DNA from: a virus
Strand: one strand, 5' to 3'
DNA: 64,000 nucleotides
IMG/VR virus record: IMGVR_UViG_3300037297_000178
Location: 64,001-128,000 of that record
Below, piece after piece: positions 54,822-63,350 of the stretch (position 1 is the first letter of the stretch; every line of letters begins with the position of its first letter). Made by a program: the position numbers and the translations under genes. A model generated the notes under the pieces. It saw nothing but the letters and a program-made list of their open reading frames with translations, was not told where the DNA came from and did no database searches.

Positions 54822-57800
54822 CTACTCCTTCTCGATGCTTATGTTTTCTTGTCCAAATGCTGCTTTGAGTTCCCGTATGGCAGCGGTCGGGTTAATGGGT
54901 GCTTCCGGGAACTCGACCTCGTGTCCGTCAATCATTATGACAAAGCGGAAAGTGCCCGGGTGTGAACGCGCTATTTCGACGCCCCTCGTGAGCGTCGCCT
55001 TCCGGTCTGTTTTATTGGGCAGGACGACGGTTACTGTACCTGTTGTCATGGTGCTGTCACTCCCTATTGTAACATCGTATGCTTGAATAGACAAATTACC
55101 CCGATACTCGTCCATCTTCCCGTTAATGGTAAGTATCGCCCCTTCCCGAACGAGGCTTCTTTTCTTTTCCCAGACCTCTGGGAAAAGAGTCACTCGCGCC
55201 GTCCCCTCATCGTCCTCGAGCGTGATAAAAGCCATTTGTTGTTTCCGCTTTGTCATCACTTTCCGAACGCCCGTGACGAGGCCCACGACAACAACATGGT
55301 GAGGGGGGGCGGGAAGCGCGTTCAACTTGTGGCTGTGCCCCGTTACGCCCTCGAGCGGGTGCTCTGACAGGAACGTGCCTGCAAGCTCCTTCTCGTCCCG
55401 GAAGCGAGTAGTCGGGTCGACTGCTGCGTCCTTTAGCGCTAAAAGCGCGACTTCGCCTGTATCAAAAAGCGCAAGCTGGCCGGTGTCGCGCTCTTTAGCC
55501 GCACGCGAGCTTGCGGCTGTCAGTTCGTCGAGGGAGGCTAGAAGCGACTCCCTGAGCGAACCCAGGGAGTCGAGTGCCCCAACTCGTATGAGCGACTCGA
55601 CCGTCCGTTTCCCTACGCCCCTGAGGTTGACGCGTCGGCCCAGGTCGTGAACGTCCTTGAACGGTCTTTCACGGAGGAGTCTGAGAAGCGCCTTCTCGCT
55701 CACGTTCTTGATAGCGCCCAGGCCAAACCGAATAGCTTCCCCTTCAAGAGTAAACTCAACATCAGAGGAGTTCACGTCGGGCGGAAGTATCGTGACGCCT
55801 GCGCGACGGGCGTCGACCACGAGCGCTGCGACCTTGTGCTGTCGGCTGCGTTCTGCCGACAGGGAGCCACAGTAGAACTCGAGCGGGTAATGTGCCTTCA
55901 GGTACGCCGTCGTGGTCGTGAGGCTCGCGTAGTTACTCGCGTGTGCCTTATTAAAGCCATAGCGGGCGAAAAACTCTATGTCGTCAAAGATGCGCGACGC
56001 TGTGTCAAACGGGACACCCCGTTCTACGGCTCCGTTGACGAACTTCTCGCGGTGCGCCTTGAGTTCCTTTTCCTTCTTCTTCCCGACCGCCTTCCGCATG
56101 AGGTCGGCCTCACCAGCCGAGTAGCCTGCAAAGTCGCGGGCTATCTGGATTATCTGTTCCTGATAAACGATGATTCCATACGTCTCCTCGAGTACCCCCT
56201 TGAGGGAGGGGTGAAGGTACTCGACCGGCTCGCGCCCGTGCATACGCGCGATGTACGTGTCGATGTATTCGAGAGGTCCTGGGCGGTACAGCGCGACAAT
56301 AGCCACGATGTGCTCAAAGCGGGTCGGCTTGAGCGATGTGAGAACGGAGCGCATACCGGCACTCTCGACCTGAAACACGCCGACACTTTCGCCCCGGGCC
56401 AGTAACGCGAGCGCGTCCGGGTCTTCGAGCGGGATGTTCCCGAAAGACAGGTCTACGCCATGTCTCTCCTTTATCAGCCGACACGTGTTGTGTATGGCCG
56501 TCAGGCTCGACAGGCCCAAAAAGTCGACCTTGAGGAGGCCCAGGTCGTCTACGTCCCCCATGTCGTATTGCGTGAGCAGGCCGTCGCGGGTACGAGGGAC
56601 GAGCGTGACAGGTATGTAGTCGGTAAGAGGTCCTGGTGCTACGACTATGCCAGCAGCGTGAACACCTGCGCTTCTGACCGTCCCCTCGAGGTCAAGGGCC
56701 ATGTCGGCCATTTCCCTCAAATAGCTTTCCTTTTGAACGTGAGCAGCGAGGACGGGGTCTTCGAGCGCGTCCTCGAGCTTAGTCCCGGGCACAGCCGGAA
56801 TCTGTTTTGCGACTGCGTCAACTTCCCCATACGGAATATCCATCACGCGCCCCACGTCACGTATAGCAGCCTTCGCGCCCATCGTGCCGAACGTGATAAT
56901 CTGCGCGACGCGGTCTGACCCATATTTTTCGATGGTGTACTGTATCATCTCGTCGCGCCGGTCGTCTGGAACGTCGATGTCAAAGTCAGGCATGTTGACG
57001 CGGGCCGGGTTTAGGAATCGCTCGAACATCAGCCCGTGTTCGAGCGGGTCGAGGGTCGTTATTCCCATACAGTACGCGACGATTGAGCCTGCCCCCGACC
57101 CTCTCACGTTCCACATGATTCCGTTCTTGCGGGCGTACTCAATGAGGTCCCACACAATCAGGAAATACTCATCGAAGCCCATGTCGTGTATGATTTTTAG
57201 TTCGTATTCGAAGCGTTCAAGGACGGGTCCCGGATACACGGTCGACATGCCGGTGAAGCTCGCTCGTCCGTATTTTTTTGCAAGGCCCACCTCGCAGATT
57301 GAGCGAAGGTACGTCTCGGCGGTCCGGCCAGCCGGTACGGCGAAGTGAGGGAGGAGGTATCCTTCCCTGTCGAGGTCGACGTTGCACATCTCTGCGACTT
57401 CGAGCGTCGCCTCGAGGCTTTCCGGCTTGTGGTCTCGTTCCATTTCCTCGAAGGACTTGAGCCACAAGTCACCTATCAGGCGCATCCGTTTCGTGTCTGA
57501 TAACACGCTCCCTGTCTGGAGGCACAGGAGCGCGTCGTGTGTCTCCCGGTCTGACCGGCGGATGTAGTGAACGTCGTTCGTTGCGAGAGTCCGAATGTTG
57601 TTCCGCTCTGCAAGCTCGTACAGGGAGCGGTTAAGGATTGTGAGTTCCGATATGTTGAGTTCCATTATCTCGATAAAAAAGCGCTCGCGCCCAAACACCT
57701 GTACGTACCAGTCGAGGCGTTCGGCGGCCTGCTCGTGTGCCCCCTCCCTGACGAGGCGCGGTATTTCACCGGCCATGCAGGCGGTCGAACATATCAGGCC

Positions 57801-58196
57801 GTCCGAGTGTTCTGCGAGAAGCTCGCGGTCGATGCGCGGCTTGTAATAGAACCCTTCTGTCTGGCTGCGCGAGGCGAGAGTGAGAAGATTCTGGTATCCG
57901 GTCGGGTTCATAGCGAGAAGTAACAGGTGGTAGCGGAAGTCGTCGCGCCCCGCCTCTTTGTCAGTCATCCTGCGCCCCAGGGGGGTCAGGTACGCCTCGA
58001 GGCCGATAATGGGTTTGACGCCGACCTTCTTACAGGCGCAGTGAAATTTGTACGCGCTATACATCACGCCGTGCTCGCTAATAGCGAGGGCAGGCATGTT
58101 GAGGTCGGCGGCCCTTCTTGCAAGGTCGTCGAGATTACATAGGCCGTCCAACAGCGAGTATTCGCTGTGGACGTGAAGATGTACAAAGTTAGGCAT
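54822..58196 (-). CDS. dnaE: DNA polymerase III alpha subunit (DnaE)
   Basis: 1124 residues, replicative DNA polymerase, C-family. N-terminal PHP domain (FVHLHVHSEYSLLDGL, 4-19; metal-ligand pattern), palm with the catalytic pair in MPDFDID (~402-408) and RGSGAGSIVAY (~365), fingers ADLMRKAVGKKK (~705), then a helix-hairpin-helix (LRGVGKRTVESLIRVGALD) and an OB domain. Full length compared with bacterial DnaE. The start is the ATG after AAAGGAGA. One TTAGCGCTAA copy (55433). With DnaN downstream it would give a replisome of its own; no clamp-loader gene is visible. Confidence 0.97.
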   Translation of the reverse strand: MPNFVHLHVHSEYSLLDGLCNLDDLARRAADLNMPALAISEHGVMYSAYKFHCACKKVGVKPIIGLEAYLTPLGRRMTDKEAGRDDFRYHLLLLAMNPTGYQNLLTLASRSQTEGFYYKPRIDRELLAEHSDGLICSTACMAGEIPRLVREGAHEQAAERLDWYVQVFGRERFFIEIMELNISELTILNRSLYELAERNNIRTLATNDVHYIRRSDRETHDALLCLQTGSVLSDTKRMRLIGDLWLKSFEEMERDHKPESLEATLEVAEMCNVDLDREGYLLPHFAVPAGRTAETYLRSICEVGLAKKYGRASFTGMSTVYPGPVLERFEYELKIIHDMGFDEYFLIVWDLIEYARKNGIMWNVRGSGAGSIVAYCMGITTLDPLEHGLMFERFLNPARVNMPDFDIDVPDDRRDEMIQYTIEKYGSDRVAQIITFGTMGAKAAIRDVGRVMDIPYGEVDAVAKQIPAVPGTKLEDALEDPVLAAHVQKESYLREMADMALDLEGTVRSAGVHAAGIVVAPGPLTDYIPVTLVPRTRDGLLTQYDMGDVDDLGLLKVDFLGLSSLTAIHNTCRLIKERHGVDLSFGNIPLEDPDALALLARGESVGVFQVESAGMRSVLTSLKPTRFEHIVAIVALYRPGPLEYIDTYIARMHGREPVEYLHPSLKGVLEETYGIIVYQEQIIQIARDFAGYSAGEADLMRKAVGKKKEKELKAHREKFVNGAVERGVPFDTASRIFDDIEFFARYGFNKAHASNYASLTTTTAYLKAHYPLEFYCGSLSAERSRQHKVAALVVDARRAGVTILPPDVNSSDVEFTLEGEAIRFGLGAIKNVSEKALLRLLRERPFKDVHDLGRRVNLRGVGKRTVESLIRVGALDSLGSLRESLLASLDELTAASSRAAKERDTGQLALFDTGEVALLALKDAAVDPTTRFRDEKELAGTFLSEHPLEGVTGHSHKLNALPAPPHHVVVVGLVTGVRKVMTKRKQQMAFITLEDDEGTARVTLFPEVWEKKRSLVREGAILTINGKMDEYRGNLSIQAYDVTIGSDSTMTTGTVTVVLPNKTDRKATLTRGVEIARSHPGTFRFVIMIDGHEVEFPEAPINPTAAIRELKAAFGQENISIEKE

Positions 58197-58215
58197 GTGC
58201 TCTCCTTTCGTCTGA

Positions 58216-58244
58216 ATTGTACCACACGAGGCGACGCCCGTCAA
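58216..58244 (-). promoter_or_regulatory. dnaE promoter
   Basis: Minus strand TTGACG, 17 bases, TACAAT. Confidence 0.85.
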
Positions 58245-58251
58245 GCGAATC

Positions 58252-58280
58252 AAAAAGCCCCCCTCGTGGGGGGCTTTGTT
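58252..58280 (-). terminator. Intrinsic terminator upstream of dnaE
   Basis: AGCCCCCC and GGGGGGCT with a 4-base loop, then TTTTT on the minus strand. It separates the 58287 gene from dnaE. Confidence 0.92.
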
Positions 58281-58286
58281 TTCGAC

Positions 58287-58688
58287 TTAGCGGTCGAACC
58301 GCTCGTCGTACCATCTGTCGGCGAGTTCGTCAAGCTCGTCCTGGCGGGTGCGGACGTCGTCCTCGTAGTAGTCCGGGTTGTCGCAGCCGAACTCCTCTTC
58401 GTTCGTGTGGCAGACGGCGTAGAAAAACTCGTAGGCGACCTCGTTAGCTTCGTCACTCTCCGTAAGAAGGTCTTCTTCCCAGCGGGGAACCGCGTTCCAG
58501 AAGCCCGACTTGAGTTCCTCACACCATTCCGTGAGAGCTTCCGTGAGGCTCTTGTTGTCGAGGTTAGCGTTGTAAGCGGTGTCCTCGTAAGCCTCAGTGG
58601 CACAAACGAACTTGGCGAAGGCTTCAAGCGTCTCAGCCTCGTACTCGTGCTCTTTGTTGAATTTCTCTTTAAGTTCCTCGTAAGTCAT
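58287..58688 (-). CDS. Hypothetical very acidic protein
   Basis: 133 residues, strongly acidic (EEEFGCDNPDYYEDD), helical. SD AAAGGAGA with tandem leader. Ends with WYDERFDR, like the next gene. A DNA mimic is a possibility given charge; this is only a guess. Confidence 0.8.
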   Translation of the reverse strand: MTYEELKEKFNKEHEYEAETLEAFAKFVCATEAYEDTAYNANLDNKSLTEALTEWCEELKSGFWNAVPRWEEDLLTESDEANEVAYEFFYAVCHTNEEEFGCDNPDYYEDDVRTRQDELDELADRWYDERFDR

Positions 58689-58736
58689 TTCTGTCTCCTT
58701 TACTCGTTAGCTGTTTTTATCCTTAACTCTGATACT

Positions 58737-58765
58737 ATTATAGCACAAAACAGTATACTTGTCAA
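58737..58765 (-). promoter_or_regulatory. Promoter with tandem-SD leader
   Basis: Minus strand TTGACA, 17 bases, TATAAT with TGC extended -10; leader repeat at 58720-58729. Confidence 0.93.
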
Positions 58766-58820
58766 GCAAATATACGTCAAATTATCACTACATGTTATCA
58801 CAGTTTTATAACAAAAGTTA

Positions 58821-59156
58821 TTACCGGTCGAAGTGCTCGTCGTACACGGTGTCACAGTGGCGGTGAAAACCCTCGACGTATTCGAGCACAAAGGCGAGCA
58901 CTTCGGCGGCCTCAGGGGTACGTCTCAGAAGCTCGTCGCGTCCGTTGTTTAGCAACCACGACAAATGAGCGACGGCTGCGGCGAACGTTGGGACCCGGTG
59001 CTTCACGAGTAGGGTAGTGAAGAGTGGGTCATCGTGCGGGTTGACGACAACCGTCGCTCCATCCGATTCCTGTCGGAGCGCGATTTTATGTTCGAGTAGT
59101 TCTTTGAGTAAGGACGGGTGTTTCTCAACATCAGTTGCTAGGTAGTGGCGGTGCAT
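58821..59156 (-). CDS. Hypothetical protein with shared C-terminal tag
   Basis: 111 residues. Ends VYDEHFDR, almost the same as the neighbouring gene's WYDERFDR. Helical. Preceded by AAAGGAGG, 26-base overlap with the next upstream gene. Confidence 0.75.
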   Translation of the reverse strand: MHRHYLATDVEKHPSLLKELLEHKIALRQESDGATVVVNPHDDPLFTTLLVKHRVPTFAAAVAHLSWLLNNGRDELLRRTPEAAEVLAFVLEYVEGFHRHCDTVYDEHFDR

Positions 59157-59331
59157 TATCAGCCTCCTTTAGGGCGTGAAATTCCCGGAAGGTGTCGACG
59201 GCGCGGGCGAAGTCTGCCGGGTTGAGCACCTCGAGCGAGGTGCAGTTTTCCCGAACGAGAATCTTTCGTTCGTACAGGGCAGCGAACAGGCCCGGGAAGT
59301 CGTCGATTTTTCCGGTAAGTTGAACCTTCAT
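59131..59331 (-). CDS. Small hypothetical protein
   Basis: 66 residues, ATG after GAGGTGATGTAA, own promoter. Short alpha/beta fold with a hydrophobic pattern (IDDFPGLFAALYERKIL). The next gene overlaps its end. Confidence 0.72.
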   Translation of the reverse strand: MKVQLTGKIDDFPGLFAALYERKILVRENCTSLEVLNPADFARAVDTFREFHALKEADNAPPLPSN

Positions 59332-59350
59332 TTACATCACCTCGACGACG

Positions 59351-59379
59351 ATGATACACCTGCCTGACCTGGGTGTCAA
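59351..59379 (-). promoter_or_regulatory. Promoter of the 59131/58821 pair
   Basis: Minus strand TTGACA, 17 bases, TATCAT. Confidence 0.85.
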
Positions 59380-59389
59380 GCAGACAAAA

Positions 59390-59411
59390 GAAAAGCGCCC
59401 CGAAGGGCGCT
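59390..59411 (-). terminator. Intrinsic terminator of the 59417 gene
   Basis: AGCGCCC and GGGCGCT around a 4-base loop (CGAA on the plus strand), then TTTCTTTT; the T-run ends 10 bases before the next -35. Confidence 0.85.
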
Positions 59412-59416
59412 GTCGG

Positions 59417-59821
59417 TTACGGGATTCGGTATGGGTGTCGGCTCAGTTCGGGGAATATTCCCCGGGCCGTGTCCGGGCGAAGTTTCCGCCCGAAGTCTGC
59501 AACATCCGCCCACGCCTTGTCGGCGTTGTGGACGTATGCAGCCCACTTTTCGCCGTATGAGTCGGTGACGGCTACGACTTTACGGTCGTATCGCTGATTA
59601 GCCACGAGGTGCTCGACCTCAGGCGGGTTTTGGTGGTTAATCCAAGTGACACGCGGTCCGAAGCACTCTTCGTCAAGCTCGTCGAGAAAAATCGTATGGT
59701 CACGCCCGATGAACTCGACCCGCTGGCGACCGGCGTTCTCGCCAGCCTCGAGGGGCCTGTTTACGAGTACAACTTCCGGGCCTCTCAGCCCGTCAAACCA
59801 GAAGTATCCTTGCTTGTTCAT
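59417..59821 (-). CDS. Hypothetical protein
   Basis: 134 residues, ATG after AAGGAGAGAG and next to a TTAGCGCTAA copy. Beta-rich, aromatic start (QGYFWFDGLRGPEVVL). No family recognised. Confidence 0.78.
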   Translation of the reverse strand: MNKQGYFWFDGLRGPEVVLVNRPLEAGENAGRQRVEFIGRDHTIFLDELDEECFGPRVTWINHQNPPEVEHLVANQRYDRKVVAVTDSYGEKWAAYVHNADKAWADVADFGRKLRPDTARGIFPELSRHPYRIP

Positions 59822-59831
59822 ATCTCTCTCC

Positions 59832-59841
59832 TTAGCGCTAA
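59832..59841. repeat. TTAGCGCTAA palindrome before an SD
   Basis: Next to GGAGAGAG of the 59417 gene. Confidence 0.9.
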
Positions 59842-59867
59842 AGAAAATAAAGCCCCCCATTTATCGG

Positions 59868-60035
59868 TTATGCCTTCACCGGCTCGTATTCGGGGAGTCG
59901 GGTTTTGAGGATGTTCGACTTGTGTTCTTCCCCGACCCACTTGACCGTTACGGTCAGGTCGTTAATTCTGACTATCTCGAACTGGAGGGTCGAGCCTTTT
60001 TTCCTGATAATCAGACCTATAATCGGCTTGAACAT
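59868..60035 (-). CDS. Small basic hypothetical protein
   Basis: 55 residues, ATG after AAGGAGG. SH3-like (FEIVRINDLTVTVKWVGEE). Could bind RNA or DNA. Confidence 0.75.
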   Translation of the reverse strand: MFKPIIGLIIRKKGSTLQFEIVRINDLTVTVKWVGEEHKSNILKTRLPEYEPVKA

Positions 60036-60046
60036 TTTCGGCCTCC

Positions 60047-60535
60047 TTAGCCTCTCAATACCGCCGCCCACGTGGCGACGCCGCCCCAACTCTGCGCCGG
60101 GAAGCGCTCAATCACGCGGTCGACCAACTCGTCAAGTTCCTTCACCATCGCTTGTCGTTCCGGGCCGTAAGGGAGCGGGAGGTCCCACTCAGCGCACACC
60201 GGCATACAGGTTAGCTGGCCGGTCCAGCCCAGGTAAAATCCGACCATCCGCCACACGTAGGCTGCTTTCCCGGTGACGGGGTTGTTCTTGTCGACTTTCG
60301 GCTTCGAGCGGCGAAGCATATCCTTCCCGCCGCCGCGCGTGCTCAGGGTCAGGGTGAGAATTTCGCGCTCCTCAGAGGTGAGGTCGGGTACAGTTTCGAA
60401 GACCTCGGCGTGTGTCATTCCCCGGGTCTCGACCGTGAGGCGCATGTTCGCCTTCTGCCCTTCTGTCATTTCCGACTCGTCAATCGCACGAAGAAGTTTC
60501 TCTTTTTCCGCCTGTGTAAGTTTCGCCTGTTTCAT
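60047..60535 (-). CDS. Hypothetical protein
   Basis: 162 residues. Helical first half (LTQAEKEKLLRAIDESE; EVFETVPDLTSEERE), Trp-rich second half. SD GAGTAAAGGAGA, but no promoter is obvious; a second hairpin (60598-60613) lies in the leader. Confidence 0.77.
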   Translation of the reverse strand: MKQAKLTQAEKEKLLRAIDESEMTEGQKANMRLTVETRGMTHAEVFETVPDLTSEEREILTLTLSTRGGGKDMLRRSKPKVDKNNPVTGKAAYVWRMVGFYLGWTGQLTCMPVCAEWDLPLPYGPERQAMVKELDELVDRVIERFPAQSWGGVATWAAVLRG

Positions 60536-60620
60536 ACGTCTCTCCTTTACTCTTATTAGCCTGTCTCATTCAGAGGGCGGGGGCTAATCCGCCGCTGACG
60601 GGCTTTCGCCCGTTTCGACT

Positions 60621-60647
60621 AAAAGAGCCGGTCGAACTGACCGGCTC
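60621..60647 (-). terminator. Intrinsic terminator of the 60652 gene
   Basis: GAGCCGGTC and GACCGGCTC around 5 bases, then TTTT on the minus strand. Confidence 0.85.
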
Positions 60648-60651
60648 AGAT

Positions 60652-60939
60652 TTATGCGAATGAGGGAGCGGGGACAACTCTCACGCTCTCAACGAAGCGG
60701 GCGGGGATTACAACGAACAAGCCGCGAACCCTGAAGGCGACCCCGCCGCGAGCGCGAATTGCGGCGACCCGGGCGTTCGTGTCGCGGTCGGTCGTGCTCA
60801 TCATGTCGGTTCCGGCAATGAACTCGACGCCTTCGGCAACCTTCACGGTGTCGAACTTCGTTTTGTTGTCGAAAACGATGTCGTCCGACACGTTGACCTT
60901 CGCGTGCTTCTTGACTTTAACCACTATGATGTCCTTCAT
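60652..60939 (-). CDS. Small basic hypothetical protein
   Basis: 95 residues, basic, beta-rich (DIIVVKVKKHAKVNVSDD). SD AATAAAGGAGACG with tandem leader. No family recognised. Confidence 0.78.
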   Translation of the reverse strand: MKDIIVVKVKKHAKVNVSDDIVFDNKTKFDTVKVAEGVEFIAGTDMMSTTDRDTNARVAAIRARGGVAFRVRGLFVVIPARFVESVRVVPAPSFA

Positions 60940-60987
60940 CTTCGTCTCCTTTATTCTGTGAATGTTTTAATCCTTAACTCTGATACT

Positions 60988-61017
60988 ATTATACACCTGC
61001 GGCATACCACTTGTCAA
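60988..61017 (-). promoter_or_regulatory. Promoter with tandem-SD leader
   Basis: Minus strand TTGACA, 18 bases, TATAAT; leader repeat GAGTTAAGGA at 60971-60980. Confidence 0.88.
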
Positions 61018-61069
61018 GCAGGAACACATCACAAACACATAACAGTTTATGACGCAGTATGACAAAAAA

Positions 61070-61088
61070 AGACCCCCTTTCGGGGGTT
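61070..61088 (-). terminator. Intrinsic terminator of the 61087 gene
   Basis: CCCCCGAAAGGGGG then TCTTTTTTTG on the minus strand; the hairpin begins at the stop codon. Confidence 0.85.
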
Positions 61089-61359
61089 ATGCGAGGGTCA
61101 GTACCCTCGTCATATGGGCCACGAGTAGGCCCGTGTGAGGGGCCATTCCGTGCCCCTCAAAGCCTTCCACGTGGAAGGCGAAAAACCCGGCTTCCTCGAA
61201 CCCCTCGAGGTCTTCCTCCGTGTGGTGGCCCAGGGGGTCGACCCTGATGTCACTCACCTCGAAGGTGGTGTCCCTGAGGAGGGTCACGTGCTTCGGACTG
61301 CGCCCTGCCCCGTCCCTGAGTGTCACTCTGTTCCCGGTCTTTATCGTGAAGGTCTTCAT
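61087..61359 (-). CDS. Hypothetical protein
   Basis: 90 residues. Beta-rich with acidic middle (LGHHTEEDLEGFEEAG). ATG after AAAGGAGAGGCAGGAAT. No family recognised. Confidence 0.78.
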   Translation of the reverse strand: MKTFTIKTGNRVTLRDGAGRSPKHVTLLRDTTFEVSDIRVDPLGHHTEEDLEGFEEAGFFAFHVEGFEGHGMAPHTGLLVAHMTRVLTLA

Positions 61360-61412
61360 ATTCCTGCCTCTCCTTTACTCTGAGCTTAATTCGTCCTTAC
61401 CGAACTGACTAC

Positions 61413-61441
61413 ATTATATACCTGCCCCTTCCCGTTGTCAA
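61413..61441 (-). promoter_or_regulatory. Promoter of the 61087 gene
   Basis: Minus strand TTGACA, 17 bases, TATAAT; its leader has only a partial upstream repeat. Confidence 0.9.
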
Positions 61442-61476
61442 GGGCGAATTTTTCACAATAAGGAGAGAAAATAAAG

Positions 61477-61500
61477 CGAGGGTAGCTTTCGCTACCCTCG
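61477..61500 (-). terminator. Intrinsic terminator (dnaN and small RNA)
   Basis: CGAGGGTAGC-GAAA-GCTACCCTCG then CTTTATTTT on the minus strand: 10-bp stem with a GAAA tetraloop. Confidence 0.93.
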
Positions 61501-61531
61501 TCAGGCTCATCAAGCAAAAATGAGCGACACG
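61477..61531 (-). ncRNA. Candidate small RNA after dnaN
   Basis: A consensus promoter (61537-61565) is followed by about 55 nt and the terminator at 61477, with no open frame of note. The RNA has a first hairpin GCUCAU/AUGAGC (9-base loop) and the GAAA-loop terminator hairpin. It could be an antisense or protein-binding RNA. Confidence 0.6.
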
Positions 61532-61536
61532 AACTG

Positions 61537-61565
61537 ATTATATCACGTTACGCCTCAGGCGTCAA
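61537..61565 (-). promoter_or_regulatory. Promoter of the candidate small RNA
   Basis: Minus strand TTGACG, 17 bases, TATAAT, overlapping the last codon of dnaN. Confidence 0.8.
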
Positions 61566-62701
61566 GCTGCGACATGCATGGGCATGACGATGTGGGTGAA
61601 GCCGGGGTGTGAGGGGGCCACAAACACGACAGGTCCCTCCGTGCTTTCGATGTATGCCTCGAGGTATTCGGCGTCCTTTACGACGCCGAGGTAGTCGGCA
61701 AGGTATTTCACGTTTAGGGCTACGACGACGGGGTCGGCGTCGTCGTTTGCCCATTCAATCGGGGTGATGGTGGGGAGCCGCACCTCAACGTCTCCGACCG
61801 TCGTTGTCGATGTCGTGACCCGCACCTCGTCGCTGTCGGTGTCGAGCGACCACTTGATGATGTGGGCCGCCTGTCCTGCTACGTACTTCAGCGGTGTGAG
61901 AATCTCCCTGAGCCGGTCGGGGTCGAGTGTCACCTTTATCCGCCCGTCGAGGTCGGGCATTATCCGCTCAACGTCCGGGAAGTTCCCGTCGATAAGCTGC
62001 GATATGAGCATGGCGTTCTCATACTTCACGGTCAGGCGGTTACTTGCAACGAGGCCGGTTCTCGCAACGTCGGCGATACAGGTTGCTGTCGGGTCTTCCC
62101 CGTCGAGGATGTCCCCCATAAGCTGCCACATGTTATGAGGTATAATCAGTTCCCCGTCGACGCCCGAGTCGAACGGGATGTGGCTGAGGCGGTAACCGTC
62201 CGCTGAAGCTATCATGTCGGGGCGTAAGCACACGCCTGTGAGTACGGGTCTGGAGGCGTCCTGACTGACGGCGATGTCGACGGCCCGGTACATGTTCCTG
62301 AACTCGTTCACCTCGAGTTCGAACGTCACGGCGTTGTCCCCCTTCTCTTCCATCAGCGGAAATTCGGCGGGTTCGAGGCCCAGGAGCCTCGACCGGTACT
62401 TGTGCGCGAGGATTGTCATTTCGCGCTTCTTGTCGTCGGTCTCGAGCCGGATGGTGTCGGACGCCCCGATGGTTGCGACGAGGGCTGCGTAGGGAATGAC
62501 AATCCCTCCCTCCTCCTCGACCTTCACGGGTATTCGCAGAACGATACCTATTTCGAGGTTTGTCGCGCAAACTTTCATCATGTCCCCGTCCACCTCGAGG
62601 AGTACACCCGACAGGACGGGCAGTGCCGACCTGCTCGGGATTGCTCGCTTGACGCTCTTGAGAGCATCGAGCAGCGATTGACTTGTCAACTCAACTTTCA
62701 T
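61562..62701 (-). CDS. dnaN: Beta sliding clamp (DnaN)
   Basis: 379 residues; ring-shaped processivity factor that tethers DnaE to DNA. The true start is ATG 62701 (MKVELTSQSL) after AAGGAGAGTGATTCT; a longer frame upstream has no SD. Typical opening (LLDALKSVKRAIPSRSALPVL), and ending HIVMPMHV, as in bacterial clamps. It lies beside the repeat-rich region, as dnaN does beside many origins. Confidence 0.95.
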   Translation of the reverse strand: MKVELTSQSLLDALKSVKRAIPSRSALPVLSGVLLEVDGDMMKVCATNLEIGIVLRIPVKVEEEGGIVIPYAALVATIGASDTIRLETDDKKREMTILAHKYRSRLLGLEPAEFPLMEEKGDNAVTFELEVNEFRNMYRAVDIAVSQDASRPVLTGVCLRPDMIASADGYRLSHIPFDSGVDGELIIPHNMWQLMGDILDGEDPTATCIADVARTGLVASNRLTVKYENAMLISQLIDGNFPDVERIMPDLDGRIKVTLDPDRLREILTPLKYVAGQAAHIIKWSLDTDSDEVRVTTSTTTVGDVEVRLPTITPIEWANDDADPVVVALNVKYLADYLGVVKDAEYLEAYIESTEGPVVFVAPSHPGFTHIVMPMHVAA

Positions 62702-62743
62702 AGAATCACTCTCCTTGTCTGAGTACAGTTTGTAATTGATGGA

Positions 62744-62772
62744 ATTGTACCACAACTCGCCAAAAAGCTCAA
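62744..62772 (-). promoter_or_regulatory. dnaN promoter
   Basis: Minus strand TTGAGC, 17 bases, TACAAT. Confidence 0.75.
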
Positions 62773-62803
62773 AAATCCCCGAATAACAAAGACGACACGC
62801 GCT

Positions 62804-62813
62804 TTAGCGCTAA
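62804..62813. repeat. TTAGCGCTAA palindrome at the edge of the origin region
   Basis: 32 bases upstream of the dnaN -35; the only copy in a clear non-coding, non-SD position. Confidence 0.9.
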
Positions 62814-63154
62814 ACAACTTTATGTCATCTTCAAACGTAATTTTTTGGCATTATAACTTTGTTATCTTAGGACAGACTAACTTAACAACCCTGTTACAAA
62901 CAGCCTTAAATCATAACTTTTGTAACACAAAACCCTTGAAAGTTATCATTAACTCGTTACAAACAGGGGGTAAAAGTACGCAGATTGTCACAAAGTAATG
63001 GGTCTGTTATACGTTGAAAAATCGACCCCTTTTCAACAACTTGACAATAACAACCTTAAATATTACAGGCGTATAATATTCGTGTTTTTGTCTTGTTTAT
63101 CACTTGCCATAACAACCTTAAAAATGCCCTAGTTTATGCCTGTTTTTGTCATTT

Positions 63155-63215
63155 TATATAATGTTTTATAATCGTTGTATAACAGGATATAATCGTTGTA
63201 TAATATTGTAAAATT
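63155..63215 (+). repeat. Tandem TATAAT-type repeats
   Basis: TATATAAT, TTATAATCGTTGTATAA, ATATAATCGTTGTATAA in close succession; the unit TATAATCGTTGTAT also appears at 39080. Confidence 0.75.
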
Positions 63216-63350
63216 CGTGTCACAATCCTACCAGAGGCCACCAGAATAGCCGGAATCGATTCGCTATACAAGGGGTCACGTTTTGAGATTCCGGCTAAAT
63301 TGCATTTTTCCGCGTGTCGTCTTTGTCACAAGTAATAGTTAAGTGTTCTA

